From contig QNQO01009177.1 of assembly GCA_003290165.1 (NCBI GenBank), forward strand, positions 248,001 to 312,000: DNA of 64,000 nucleotides, given 5' to 3'. The notes below the pieces were generated by a model. That model ran no database searches. It was given only the letters and a program-made list of their open reading frames with translations, and had not been told where the DNA came from. Made by a program: the position numbers and the translations under genes. Within the stretch, counting starts at the first letter, position 1, and each line of letters opens with the position of its first letter. Origin of the DNA: Berberis thunbergii (Eukaryota; Streptophyta; Magnoliopsida; Ranunculales; Berberidaceae). Below are positions 29,330-40,800 of this stretch, in pieces.

Positions 29330-30907
29330 TGTCCAAAACTTGCAAACCTCTTCTAAGCACCAATTGTTGTCAACAAATCTCCAATTCCTCCAGCTGAAGA
29401 AAGCCTCCCCATCCCATGATCCCTGCAGCTGAAACACGCCCCCAATCAGTTATGTTTTTGGCCAAAAAATAGAGCCTAATAACACTCTGTTTTGTGAAAT
29501 AAATGCAGTAGGCATTCTCAGCTGAAACACGTCCCCAATGTGCTCTGTTTCAGACTGAAAACAGATCGAGCCTAATAAAACTTTGTTTTTTGACCAAAAA
29601 ACAGATTATCTGTTCGCCATTGATACTCCACTTCACCATTTCCAAACAATTAAAACCACACATATTCATTGCGGTTTCCTCAAATATGCAATCTTGTGCA
29701 AATGATCAAAGATAATAAAAACTTACAGGAACTACCTCTACTTGTTTCAACTGTGGTAATGAATCAGGATGGGACCAATCTGCAGAGGGGAAACGGTTTA
29801 AGTTGAAGCAAGATTGTGGATAATACCAAAGGGTGGTTGGTATACTCTAATTACCATGTTCACCACTTCATATTTAAAAACACAGTTATTGGTACATATC
29901 CCCAAACCGATTCAGCAATGATGCCTTTGTAGTGTTTGACCAAGTAAATAACAAAGTCAAGTTAATTTGAATGTCAAATGGATACTCATAATTGGTCCTT
30001 CTATAAAACAAGAAAATTGAATATCCAAATTTCAGACTCCAATTACAAGCATAACAATGAGACACAAATTGACGTTAAAAGCTAGTTACAATATTCATCC
30101 ATATAATGACTTCATTTAGAGTAGTTTCCATTAAAAAGATATGCAAACTGGTTATGTAGCTGAGTTTACGTATGTGCAACATCAATTCCAGGGACAGCAA
30201 ACATTACTTCGAATTTAACTTGTCATGCAGTTTCCCAATTTTAGAGCTGATTTGATTGTGTCTAGGTTTACCTTGAACACCAACTGCAAGCTCGAATGCC
30301 TTTCCGGATAAATATTTCTTTTCTTGTGAAGACGATCTGAAACATCTCAGCCTGAAATAGTTAATAAGAGTACCTGAAGAAGAACCATAGATCATAAAAC
30401 AGTGAGATACATTCATTCATTGAAGAGCCCTCAAAAGCAATAAAAGTCCAATCTTGAAACTTACCCAGATAAAAGCAATAAGAGACCTAGAAATATTGAG
30501 ATTAAAATACTGCAACTTATGAAAATGACAACTATGTATCAATAATTTCAAAAGCCCAAACATGTATAAATTGTACTAATATCAATTGCAACAGATTTCG
30601 TCAAGAAAATTCAGACTAGATTTCCACTCATGCTCTTTTGGAGGTGAGATTCCTGTTCTTAGGCAGTCAAATATAAGAAAACCCATGTATAAATGATCCC
30701 CGCAAACAATAAAAAGCACCTAAACAGCAATTGTATTCACATAAATAAGAAAACCCATATTGCAGAGTGTCGCAGCAGCGTGTTCGCATGAAGGCCACTG
30801 CATCGCAGCAGCTCAGAACACAGCACAGCAACAGGACGCTCTGCGACGCAACAGCGTCCATCAGCCTAACGCGTATCCACAGTAATATTTGTGTGTGTGT
30901 TTTCCCC
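29330..30907 (-). repeat. block shared with CACTA-3, with unidentified exon-like pieces
   Basis: This stretch is almost base-for-base the same as 46806-49148, apart from a 0.7-kb insertion and a 33-base duplication in CACTA-3. Minus-strand exon-like pieces include GSWDGEAFFSWRNWRF (about 29345-29430, ctgcag acceptor), DWSHPDSLPQLKQVEVVP (about 29720-29780), and KKYLSGKAFELAVGVQG (about 30272-30353, with ag/gt borders). I do not recognise the source genes. A CAG-like tract at 30770-30870 (cgcagcagc, acagcacagcaacag) keeps both strands open. Confidence 0.75.
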
Positions 30908-31208
30908 AAGTACAAACTAGATGACAGTTTCACACAATAATCATACTGATAGGTCATGTAAGTAAAATTTCCAACTAGTCCAGCCAAAAGACGACTGTGA
31001 GACAGCCAATCAGGGATGAATATGTAGAGAAAGTGCAACCTCAACGGCTCAATTACTTGGAAAAATTCAATAAAGTTTCTGATATTTACTCTTTAGTCAT
31101 ATGTTATTCAGGTTTCACTCAGTTAACGAAATTCATAATTTATATGCATTTATGAAGTACGATACATTGCAAATGAACTCAGTACAAACATGCTGATCAT
31201 CAATATAC

Positions 31209-32530
31209 CTGCATTATGACCAAAACATCCAGTGGGTCACTGTCCTCACAGAGAGTACGGGGGATGAAACCGTAGTTGTGGGGGTACACAACTGATGAGT
31301 ACAGTACACGATCAACCTGCACATGTAAATCAACACCCATCATCAATACACAATAAATAAAAGAAGGCGAGGGAATAAAGAGCAGAAGTTTCTTGATTAC
31401 CTTGATAAGACCAGTTTTCTTGTCCAGTTCATATTTTACTTTACTCCCCTTTCCAATTTCCACCACCTGCTGAAGTCATCTAAGATGAATACGTTTAGAC
31501 AAAAATCGCTAACAGCATTTACATAAATAGAGAACTAAAGGGAACGGAGGAGAAAGGAACCCATACAACTGAATATAGACAATTGTTCATACTCGTAGCC
31601 TCTAGGATATCAAGCAATACCAAGTGGGTCAGGTAAAAGAAAATTTGAGATCATGTTTTGAATTAAGTTTTAAAACTAAAAGATATGTCATCATCATGAG
31701 TAGAGCCTGGTTATACCTACCAATTAGTAGGAACACTAATCAAGCCCTAGGGGTTCTGGTCCTGAGTGCATGGATTTAATTTCGTTTACTAAAGTACTTT
31801 CACAATCCATTAGACAATCAAGTGGAGAATCAAAAGCATCTGCAACTTTTTCGTAATAGCATCTTGTAGACGAAACATTACACAAACACTAGAAATCATA
31901 CACATGGAGTACAGAGAGTGCGTCCAAACATTTGAAGATCTAATATAGAGCATTTTTAGATGTCATTCTAGTGACAAAACACACTTAAGTTGCCCATTTC
32001 GATTTAAGGTGTATATGCCACAAAAACAAAAACAAAAACAAAAAACGATGAAGCAAATAAACTTGCAGCAATTCAAAAGAACTCTTCAAGAACTGAATGT
32101 GAAACCAACTATCAAAATTTTCTCCAGGATAACATTTAGAGTGCTTACACAATTGAAGATAATTGGAGCTCCAGGTCCTGATAAAGTTAAACACCATAAT
32201 TAATAACATTATATGAAGACACACAGTAAAGGAATATCTAAAACTTCAACATCCATTCAATAATGTTTTGAAAATGTATGATTTTAACTAAAATCCTAAA
32301 GAGTTGCTATAGTTCACTGTGATACACACCTATCTCAAGATCATGCCAAGGATGAGCTGCAACTGATCTCCGGGATAATGAAGAAAGAATTCTTTCATTA
32401 AGAGGTGGATGGGTGGATGAATGGTGAAAATCATAAGGTGCCTTCGGAGCTTCAGTTGGCTTTGGAATCTCAATTGGCAAATCTATCTTTGTAGCCTCAA
32501 CTGTCTTTGGAATCTCAATGAGTAAATCTA
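31209..32530 (-). pseudogene. captured soluble inorganic pyrophosphatase, N-terminal exons
   Basis: Three minus-strand exons are visible. One is about 32530-32330 ([20 protein letters not shown] then DLEIG, preceded by a doubled IEIPK.TEA segment). One is 31466-31401 ([20 protein letters not shown]). One is 31316-31209 ([20 protein letters not shown] then [13 protein letters not shown]). AG/GT borders are canonical. This is plant cytosolic PPase (PPi to 2 Pi). EDSDPLD holds part of the metal-binding Asp set, where the family usually has CEDNDPLD or CGDNDPID. The exon between the first and second, and all C-terminal exons, are missing, so no active enzyme could result. Confidence 0.88.
31520..32305. 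other. intronic DNA of the captured pyrophosphatase fragment
   Basis: AT-rich intron between the first and second retained exons. The open frames 31985-32224 (minus) and 32009-32203 (plus) overlap each other and have no recognisable motif. Confidence 0.5.
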
Positions 32531-32775
32531 ACTGCAAGGCTCACTGCAAGGCTCAAACAGGTGTTGTTCCAGCAGCAGGAGCAGATGGCTCACTGCAAGG
32601 CTCAACAGGGGGTTATGAAGCTGTTTCAGCAGCAGGAGCAGATGGCTCAATGCAAGGCTCAACAGGGGGGTATGGAGCTCTTATCCGAGATCATCGAGGT
32701 GTTGTTTTAGCGAAAAAAAGTATGGGCATTAATAGTAATAATACAAGTGTTAAAAAATTAAAAAAAGGAAAATAA
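32531..32775 (+). pseudogene. LINE RNase H-like fragment behind a 60-bp tandem repeat
   Basis: A unit encoding SAAGADGSMQGSTGGY occurs two to three times (32540-32680). It is followed by GGYGALIRDHRGVVLAKKS, the start of the plant LINE-type RNase H domain (RVT_3: GGxGxVIRDxxG). Plus strand. The piece ends at about 32760 in A-rich sequence. Confidence 0.55.
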
Positions 32776-33775
32776 AAATTAAGAAAAGAAGTAAAATAAA
32801 ATTTAATTTACAAGAAAATTTGCTTTCGAATCCAAAATATGGTGTATAGGTCAAATGGTGGAAAGATATGATCATTTATATTGGTAAACATTGAGGTGGA
32901 AAGATTTCTATTACAATGCAAATATGTAAACTCTCAAAAACATGTCAAATGGCATAAATGTTTAAATAGATACATGGGAAGTTGCTTAACTGTGTGCAAA
33001 GACAAGGGAGGAAAATGAGAACCAGAACAACATGCATGTAGCAATTACATATCTATAGTTAGTGCTAAACTTGAATCAAATATGACATACATATACCAAT
33101 ATGAATCAAATTTGACCACCAGCCTATCATACCAATTATGGGTGTCAGTGACTGTGTGTATGATATGATATGATTCCTGGTCTCACACTGCAAATGAATG
33201 TTTTGATTTTAGGAACAAAATTCAAGAGTTGCTGAAAAAAGGAAAAACTCAAGTTTTCAGACTCAACAATGGGAATTGTCAAGGATACATTCCAAACGGC
33301 CAATGAAATGCGTGTGAATCTTGGTAATGTAAATCACGAGTCCAACAAGGGAGTATTTAAAGGAACCAACATTTGTGTTCAACACTAATGTGTAGCTTGT
33401 GGCAGTGAATTCCCAGGTGAAGAAAGTCACAAGAAAATGAAAGTTAATGAACCACAATTAGTCCTACCTAGGGAAACTAAGTTCAACAAACCTATTTCTG
33501 AAAGACTGAGCATGGGCTTCATTGCTGGCCTAGATTGCATGAAGTCAAATTAGAGCAAAATCAAAGGCAAAAAACCTTAATAAACAGGCCTGGAACCACA
33601 AAACATCCACCCAAAGGATTAATACTGGGTGTACCTGACTGATTTATTTTGCAGGATCCAATGATAGTCCAAAGCAAGCAAGCATTATCTATTAAGGATA
33701 AACACAAGTTTGTGAAGCCTAAACCAAATGGAGTGTCACTGAGTTGAAATCTCCTACTCCCAGTTCAGCACTGAC
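32776..33775. other. AT-rich CACTA-2 interior
   Basis: No supported gene. Short duplication of 'atcaaatttgacca/atatgacatacatatacca' near 33080. The frame at 33263-33457 (minus) is not recognised. Confidence 0.4.
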
Positions 33776-34500
33776 ATGGACTTACAGGAGGAATATAAAA
33801 AAAAAATACTTTATGTGCAGACTGTTTCTAATAAACCAAATCCGAGGTTTATTAGAGATGACATGGAGGAGTACATGGAACTTGGAAAAATAAAGGAAGA
33901 TGTCAACACAGGTTTACAAAATGATTTGTTGCTAGATATGCTCATTGACTTGGAAAAACATGGCTACCACATTAGCTAGACATTTGCTGCAAAGGAGAAT
34001 TAAGGAAATGGAGAACATTCCTGCTGGTTCAGATGATTTAGAGATTTGATTGAATGAGAGTGAAGAGGTGACTACTCCACGGTTTTATTTCACTTCTGCC
34101 AACTTGCCTTATACTTATGAAGAACCAACTCAAGAAATGGTTAAATGTAAAACCACTATTTATCAAAGGGTTTAATGGAAAACTTTTAAAACATGGCATT
34201 AGTAGACAATGATGCATCAGTCATTATTACTAATACTTCGAAGAAAATAAATAAACAAGATGTTGAGTTAGTGACAACCAGGATTACTATCTCTGGATTA
34301 TTGGAAAGATAAAACGATGGCCAAAAAAATTGTGCCATTAGAAATAATAGTTAGGAGTAAACCATTCAGAGAAAACATTCTTTGTCATAGATGGTGCACT
34401 TAATTTTATAACTTTATTAGGCAGAGATTGGATTCATGCTAATAGATGTATTTTGTACTCTATGCATTGAAAGTTTTTAGTTCTGATAAGAAAGGAGAAA
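33776..34500 (+). pseudogene. gypsy-type aspartic protease region fragment
   Basis: From about 34190 the plus strand gives ALVDNDASVIITNTSKKI, then TRITISGLLER, and near 34420 LGRDWIHANRC. This matches the retropepsin region of plant Ty3/gypsy elements (usually ALVDxGASVNI...LGRDWIH). The active-site triplet is altered: DNDAS in place of D-(S/T/N)-G-A. Upstream (33776-33976) a Lys/Glu-rich frame may belong to the same polyprotein. Stops are frequent. Confidence 0.65.
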
Positions 34501-36013
34501 AAATATTGAGGAAGTACATGTGGATCCTCAACCATTTAATATATTCCAATTGTATCGATGCTACTCTATCATGCTAACATGTGTCCTATTGATATAAGTA
34601 ACAAATAAAAATGAAAGGGCTTTATGTGAGTGGGATGAAGATCTATTTCTACTTTATCATGCTAACATGATTCGACCATTTGAAGATGATGAAGAATTAT
34701 GGGAATGAACCTTGACCCTAATAAAATCAATGAAACCATGCATTTGGTTTTAGACAAGAGAAAGGGGTAATAGAGAAGGAGAAGAAGAAGACCTGGGGTG
34801 CCTTTTCAATTAACTCCTGCACATAGTTTTCGCCAAAACATCGATGCCCAGCAATATCATCATAGACTTGGCGAATGAGGGAGAATGGCTTGGTCTTCTA
34901 ATCACAAAAACAAACAACCCAAACAAGATCAAATCACTTTCATACAAAAAAAAAAAAAAAAAACCCATTAAGCTTTAACAACTAAACAAGAACCCCAAAA
35001 AACCAAGGGTACAGATTGATCAATTTTACAAATTGAAATATACCCAAATTCTAATTTTAAACAAAAAGCAATGCACAAAGCATGAAAACAAACATTCAGT
35101 GGAGAAAGAACAAGAGAAAGAGAGACAAGGACAAAACCTTTAAGCTTTCCACCCCTCTTCAACAACTTCTCCAAAATCTGAAACAAAGAACAACAATTAG
35201 AACAAAAATATTATACCCAAATAGTCCTATGAAAATTAAAACTTGAAAATAAATAAAGAGAGAAGATCTAACCTTCTTTCCAGCACTGGGTTTGCATCTC
35301 TTCCAACATTCCAATTAACCCATTCGATCAAATCACCCAATTTGCGACTTACAGAGAAATGGAACCCAAACCAAACCAAGCAATAGAGAGACAGAGAAAG
35401 GGGTAATAGAGAAGGAGAAGAAGAAGACCTGGGGTGCCTTTTCAATTCCAATATAAATAGTAGAATGATCGTACATTTGAAAACCTATGCACTCCATTTG
35501 CATGGATCCCAAGTAGTGAGAATTCTGAGTGTTGATGTTTTGGACATTCATACACGAGTCCAACAAGGACACATGTAGGTGTAGCCGACTACGCATATCA
35601 TTGTTACACAGGTGATAATGATGACACTGGGTCAAACAAACCGCAAATATTAACTTTATATAATCTTTCACTTAATTTGTTTTGGAGGTACTTCGACGAT
35701 CTATGGGAAGATGGGGGACAAGTAATATTAAAGAAAAGAAAAAAAATATGAAAGCATGAAATGGTGCTTTATTTCACAAGATTATTGAAATGAAGGAATT
35801 CATGCAGAATTGGGAGCACAAAACTTTGGATATATCTAACTTAAAATTCTATCATATCATACTACTTAGTGCACCAACCATGTACCCAAATTCAATAGAT
35901 TTTATTCTCAGTAGGCCATTACAATATTAAGCTTAATAGATGAAAAGTTTTCAATTTTCAATGAGCTTAAAACATTAAAATATATATATATATATATAGA
36001 AATCTAAACTTAC
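34501..36013 (-). other. unidentified captured exons and a partial duplication
   Basis: On the minus strand 34870-34780 encodes KPFSLIRQVYDDIAGHRCFG then ENYVQELIEKAPQV. 35180-35142 encodes ILEKLLKRGGKLKG. Both have exon-like borders, but I do not recognise the gene. The 48 bases at 34764-34811 (ggggtaatagagaagg...) occur again at 35399-35446, so the end of this segment is duplicated. 35450-36013 is AT-rich with a TA microsatellite at about 35982. Confidence 0.4.
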
Positions 36014-36285
36014 CCCAGGGGAACTCCTTGTTCCTGATGTGCAAATAAGGGTATGCCTGCAAGATTCATCAAACGGACGACGTCATGATTAATATACAAA
36101 GTTAAAGAGACGAGCTAGCTACATTTCCAAAATAAGAAACACAGTCATACAATTGAAAATAATTAGTAAAAGACTTACCGGAGGCTCTTCAAAGTGGGGA
36201 TGACCCTTGGACAAATTGTAGAATGCCAAGATGGTGCAAGAACCGATTCCCAGATATGTTATCTTTTCCCATTTCGCCGTCTCAT
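36014..36285 (-). pseudogene. captured cytochrome c oxidase subunit 6a (COX6A) fragment, two exons
   Basis: Exon 36285-36179 encodes AKWEKITYLGIGSCTILAFY then NLSKGHPHFEEPP. Exon 36056-36014 encodes AYPYLHIRNKEFPWG and ends at a gg/gtaag donor. Splice sites are intact and the phase agrees across the intron. This is the single membrane helix and the conserved C-terminal PAYPYLHIRNKEFPWG block of the mitochondrial inner-membrane subunit COX6a. The presequence exon and the last residues are absent. It is the captured host exon nearest the leader end of CACTA-2. Confidence 0.88.
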
Positions 36286-36884
36286 CTGATCAAAACCAAT
36301 TCCATCATTTCACAGTTGAAAAAATAAAATAAAATAAAAAATTGAATTAAAAGATGGCTCAAATCAATAACAAGAAAGGAAATCATAGTTGACGAATAAA
36401 AACCTAAATTGAAGGAAAAAGTTTAGAGATGGCCAAACCCCATGGTGATTGGAAGATGAAGAGAAACTCCTCGATTGAAGGCTGCGAAGGAGGAGGAGGA
36501 TCTCGAAGCTCGAATGGCTAGATGGCCAAACCCCATCGCGTTTTGTTGCTTGTACAAACACAGACACTGCTTGGGTTGCTCGACTTCTCCCTTTCTCTTT
36601 CCTTCTCCTTCTCCCTCTCTCTTTCCTTCTCCTTCTCCTTCTCTCTTTCATTCTCCTTGAAATTTTAGGGTTTTTTCACAAAGGGTTGAAAAGGGGGAGA
36701 TGGAGCGGGAGATGGAGAAGCAAAGGGTTGAGAAAAGGGGGAGATGGAGCGGGAGATGGAGAAGCAAAGGGTTGAGAAAAGGGGGAGATGCAGCGGGAAC
36801 GCGCGGGAAGAAAAAAATTTTCGCAAAATTTCACCCGCCTGAAATCGACCTAATTCTCCACACCTTCACGTGCAACGCACGTGC
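36286..36884 (-). promoter_or_regulatory. leader-like low-complexity block of CACTA-2
   Basis: Inside the right array is a simple-sequence zone. 'ttccttctccttctccctctct' runs lie at 36590-36655, and a 48-bp unit 'gggggagatggagcgggagatggagaagcaaagggttgagaaaa' is repeated at 36690-36790. Then comes a minus-strand stretch ending ttcaatttag/gttttta (GT at about 36408) that would suit a leader exon with a donor. Position and direction correspond to 5068-5429 in CACTA-1. Promoter function is inferred. Confidence 0.4.
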
Positions 36885-37065
36885 ACGTTTGCAACGGTTT
36901 TAAGCCGTGGGTCACTATAGCCACGGTTTTTAGCCGTGGCAAACACACAAACGGTTTAGAACCGTGGCCAAGCCTTTTTTTAGACACGGTTTTAAGCCGT
37001 TAGGCACTATAGCCACGGTTTTTAGCCGTGGCAAACACACCAACGGCTTAGAACCGTGGCCACCC
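36885..37065. repeat. right subterminal palindrome array of CACTA-2
   Basis: tttgcaacggttttaagccgtgg, tatagccacggtttttagccgtggc and variants. 'cactatagccacggtttttagccgtggcaaacacac' occurs twice (36912 and 37005). Confidence 0.85.
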
Positions 37066-37121
37066 CTGTTTAGCTAATCAGCCCTTTTGGTGTAGTGTGT
37101 TTAAACAAACCCAATTAAATA

Positions 37122-37848
37122 TTGTCGAACAATCCAAGTGTCATCGCCTATATAGATACACTCTAGTCAAATGACAATGCAAAATCGATAAAATTAAATC
37201 CAATAAAGTTTTCTACTTTCTTCAATTTTTTTCCTTCTGAATTTCACTTGCTAGGAAATTGAAAAAAATGGAAAGCTTTTCCAAGATTGAATGTTTTTTT
37301 CGCAGCCTCCATCCCCCAATGCAAGAAGAAGAAGAGCACATCACACAAAATTCTCCTTATCTGTAACAAAAATTCTAGCCAACCTAGTTTGCTGGCTTTG
37401 TTGATTTTTTTACAATTTCATATATTTTATAAGTGATATTTATCATTGTGTTTTAAAAAGGAAAAGTAAAAAAGTGTAAAAAAGCCACAAGCCGACAAAT
37501 CAGATTGGCTAGATTTCTCAGCCTCCTTTTCAATTTCCTTTTCCCGCCGAAAATACTGAACTGGGTAAGAAAATATCTGCTGTCTTTTTCTCTTTCGACA
37601 CGCGTAAAGGTAATTAATTTCAAGGACAGCTTGAGCAATCAATCATGACTACTGCTAGTTGTTTCTTAATAATCCTTATTGACCGCTGACTCATTATCTC
37701 TGACCCGTCAAACCTGGAAACCCCAAAACAAATCCTTGATCCTTTTTCACCCAAATCTCTTTTTTTTTCTTTCTTCAATTACAACTTAATCGTTTCTTCC
37801 TTGTTCTAAAAAAATTGTTTAGTTTTCCAAACTGGATTAGAATTCGCC
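37122..37848 (+). promoter_or_regulatory. upstream region of the WAKL14-like gene
   Basis: Non-repetitive AT-rich DNA between the MITE duplication and the start codon. It contains pyrimidine-rich tracts ('ttttttttctttcttcaatt') just before the leader, typical of plant 5' untranslated regions. The minus-strand frames at 37427-37642 are not recognised. I cannot fix a TATA box with confidence. CACTA-2 ends only about 750 bp upstream of the start codon. Confidence 0.45.
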
Positions 37849-40800
37849 ATGATCGTCATCAACCAAACTTTTGCATTTCTCTTGTGTACAATCACTCTCA
37901 ATCTATTAGTGCTCACCACTAAACCAGCCACCGGTCGTTGTCATCGATCCTGCGGTCACAAACACTTACAATTCCCATTCGGATTCTCCGATGACTGCGA
38001 AATCCCTCTCAACTGCAGCAGCAGCAGAAATGGAGAAATTTCAATCGGAGATTTCAAAGTTGAGAACGTGACTTCAACTAGTCTGCTACTTAACATGCCC
38101 TCAACTTGCAACAGACCGATCCACTCCCTGACTCAACTCTTCAGCAAGAACTACGCCCTCACCACTCAAAACGGCTTTCTTTTCGGAGACTGTAACAGCA
38201 GCAGTAGCACAAATGGTCGTCAAGATTGTATGATATTGACGGATGTGGTTGAGGCACGTTTTTTGTTACAATTGCATAGTTGCAGTCAAGATGCAAGAAA
38301 CTTAACATGCTTTCGTAAGTTTGGACACGAAAATAGAGGCTTATTGAGCTTCAGTAATGTGAGCGAAACGCGGTGCAACTTATTGCTGTCTTCGATAGAG
38401 GTGGAAGAGAGAGATGGCAGTGACGGTGGTGGTGCTCGAGTTGCGGTGGAGTTCGAAAGAGTTGAATTGAGGTGGTGGTTAGAAGGGAGCTGCAGCGGAG
38501 ATGGTTGTGCATCGAATGCGGAGTGTGTCGATATCGTATCACCTTTAGATGGACGGCCGGGATTCATTTGCAGTTGCAAACACGGGATGCTTGGAGATGG
38601 CTTCAATCGCGGCGGAGGTTGTCGGAAAGGTTAGTCCATCTACTCACCGAAAGTCTTTTAATTGTTTAGTTTGACCAAGAGCGTTGTTGACTTTGTTGTT
38701 GTCGTCATGCCGTTCGTCGGATTGGTAGTTGATCGACGGTTGATAGGTGAGGATGACGTTATGGCACTTGGAACATTAGTGGTTTTTGCCGCGAATATTG
38801 ACCTGCCGCTCGTTCCAGGTTGTGTGGATTAGGCAGCAGTAGAATAACGGTAGAAAGTCAAATTTTTGGAAACAAGTGTAGGTGTGGGGGAGGGTGGGGG
38901 CATACAACTCTACTATCCACTTTGTTTTCAACCAATCGGGTTGGTTTGGGTTGGAGTGGGATAAAATAATAATAATTCAAACCTAAAAGTCTTTTCCATC
39001 ATAAGTGGTGGGCGTATTGTGGACTGGAGTAGTGGTAGAGAATTATCTGAGTTATGTCTACTTGATTTTTTCTACAATTTGAAATATTCAAACTATCAAA
39101 TTATTGCAATATGAATGAAGGGGTAGGATGTGGATATTGTGCTTCTATTTCTTGGTTAGTTGTAAATTTTATATACAAGCAATTCCTAAAAGTCGTGATG
39201 TTTTCTATCTAAATGAGCGAGGTTAGAAAATTAGGTTTTGCAATCAGGATGATGTGGCATCGGTAGATGAGGTTTGTCACATCTCGAGATACATATAAAC
39301 ATTGTGGGGATTTGATCATTCTTTCAAGATCACACCATGTTACCCAGTGACGGAGCCAAGATTTTTGTTGGGGGGGCGGGGTGATGTCATAATTAATTAA
39401 ATATAATATAAAAATTAGTTACTTTAACATGAATTTTTCTTTTAAATATAGCAAAAAGGGAAGTACAACAAAGACGATCATTGAAGATGATTACTACTAT
39501 TCATTGAAAATGATTACTACTTTTAGAAACACAACAGAAGAGAAGAGTTTGAATCATTGATTACTACTACATGAAGAAAAGGAGGAAGAGATTGGGTTGC
39601 TTACGATTTTTTTGTGGAGATGACCAACACAGTGATTCATGAAGGCATCTGGTACCTAGAAGAAAAAGAATAAGGTGGTTTGGATCATACTGGATCTTAT
39701 GAAGATGAGCTCAAATAATTCAATAGTTAATCTTTGAAGATGATGAAATATGAGGATTTTCCTCATCTTATCAAATCGATGGAGTGTGAAGAAGAAACTG
39801 TGGATTTTGGTTTCTTTGAAGAGCAATTCTAGCTGGCCTGGGAAACCAGCCTGGTTTCCCTGTCTGGGGGCGAAAATACATTTTTGCCCCCTCTTTAAAA
39901 CACCTTTTTGGAGTATGTGTTTAAAGAGGGGGGGCAATAATGTATTTTCGCCCCCCAGGCAGGGAAGACCCACTAGAATTTCTGTTCTTTGAGAGATTTG
40001 AGGGATTTAACCTTTATCTATAATTCTAAAAGTAGAGTTTGAATTTGATATGTACATGATTTGAAGGATGAAGTACTGGTTGAAGTGAAAAGTGAGAATA
40101 GAGAGGCAAATAAACTAATCCGCGCCTGATGTCCCCATAGTTGCAAAAACCTGATTTTCTAGCATTTTCGATCCTTTGAATATCCTCATAACATAAAATA
40201 AATAAATAAAATCACTAAATGACCTACATTTGTGACATAAACTAGGCATTTTATCATGATTTGAAGTGCCAAAAATGCGGCTATTGATTAAACTAATTTT
40301 GTATTCAGTGAAGCATGAATTAGTATAGAAAAGGTCAAAATGTTAATCATTCAATCAATTGAAAAATTACTTTTCAAGGGTTAACTTGTCGAGAAAATAT
40401 CATAATAAAGATAACTTGATAAGAACATTCATAGAGGCAAACTTTCTTCTATTTCCTTTATTTTTATTTAGGACTTGATCAAGTAAAAAAAAAAACAAAG
40501 GTCAGCTTACTTTTTATGCTAGAATATTCTTATAAAGATAAGATTGAAAGCATTCATCTTTTGGAATTATTGAATCATTCACAATAATTTCGTCATCTAA
40601 TAGAAAAATTAATAAATTGAGTGATCTATCATGAAAAAAGACTAATGCCAAATGCTATTGGCTTCAGGTTGTCCTTCCAAATATGACAACAATAATGCAA
40701 CGTAGACTATATAGTTACCATTTTACTAAAACTTGAGGAAGACAGTTATCAATTTTCATGGAGCACTCCTATTGGAACTTTTGGTTCTGTGTTGAAAATT

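Larger units (their letters stand above)
25738..37097 (-). mobile_element. CACTA-2: Pack-CACTA element with OTU, pyrophosphatase and COX6a fragments
   Basis: Left end CACTACACCAAAAACCCCC, right end CCCTTTTGGTGTAGTG, with TSD tgt at 25735-25737 and 37098-37100. Palindrome arrays lie at both ends. No transposase was recognised. Host-gene exons (OTU peptidase, soluble pyrophosphatase, COX6a and two unknown groups) all lie on the minus strand, reading inward from the right end. Plus-strand debris includes LINE and gypsy protease fragments. About 1.6 kb (29330-30907) is nearly identical to part of CACTA-3. The strand given is the direction of captured exons. Confidence 0.92.
25666..37112. mobile_element. 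small MULE-type MITE interrupted by CACTA-2
   Basis: Without CACTA-2 and one copy of its tgt duplication the element is only about 84 bp. It begins GGGAAACTCTAAATGGCGAGGG at 25666 and ends so that the reverse complement reads GGGTTTGTTTAAACAGCGAGGG (end 37112). Identical 9-bp direct repeats aattaaata flank it (25657-25665 and 37113-37121). A 9-bp duplication is the Mutator superfamily hallmark. CACTA-2 sits inside it at 25738-37097, so the MITE inserted first. Confidence 0.7.

Noticed and set aside
31320..31466. Single continuous 88-codon pyrophosphatase-like frame across 31466-31200
   Set aside because: The middle part ([13 protein letters not shown]) is intron sequence. AG/GT sites at 31401 and 31316 define two exons, so the continuous frame is not the product.
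36364..36651. Arg-rich minus-strand frame (MKERRRRRRKERG...)
   Set aside because: Pure translation of a CTT/CTC microsatellite.
39821..39984. Hairpin considered as a microRNA precursor
   Set aside because: Terminal repeats and a 9-bp duplication show a MITE. A small RNA cannot be excluded, but the sequence alone gives no miRNA pattern.
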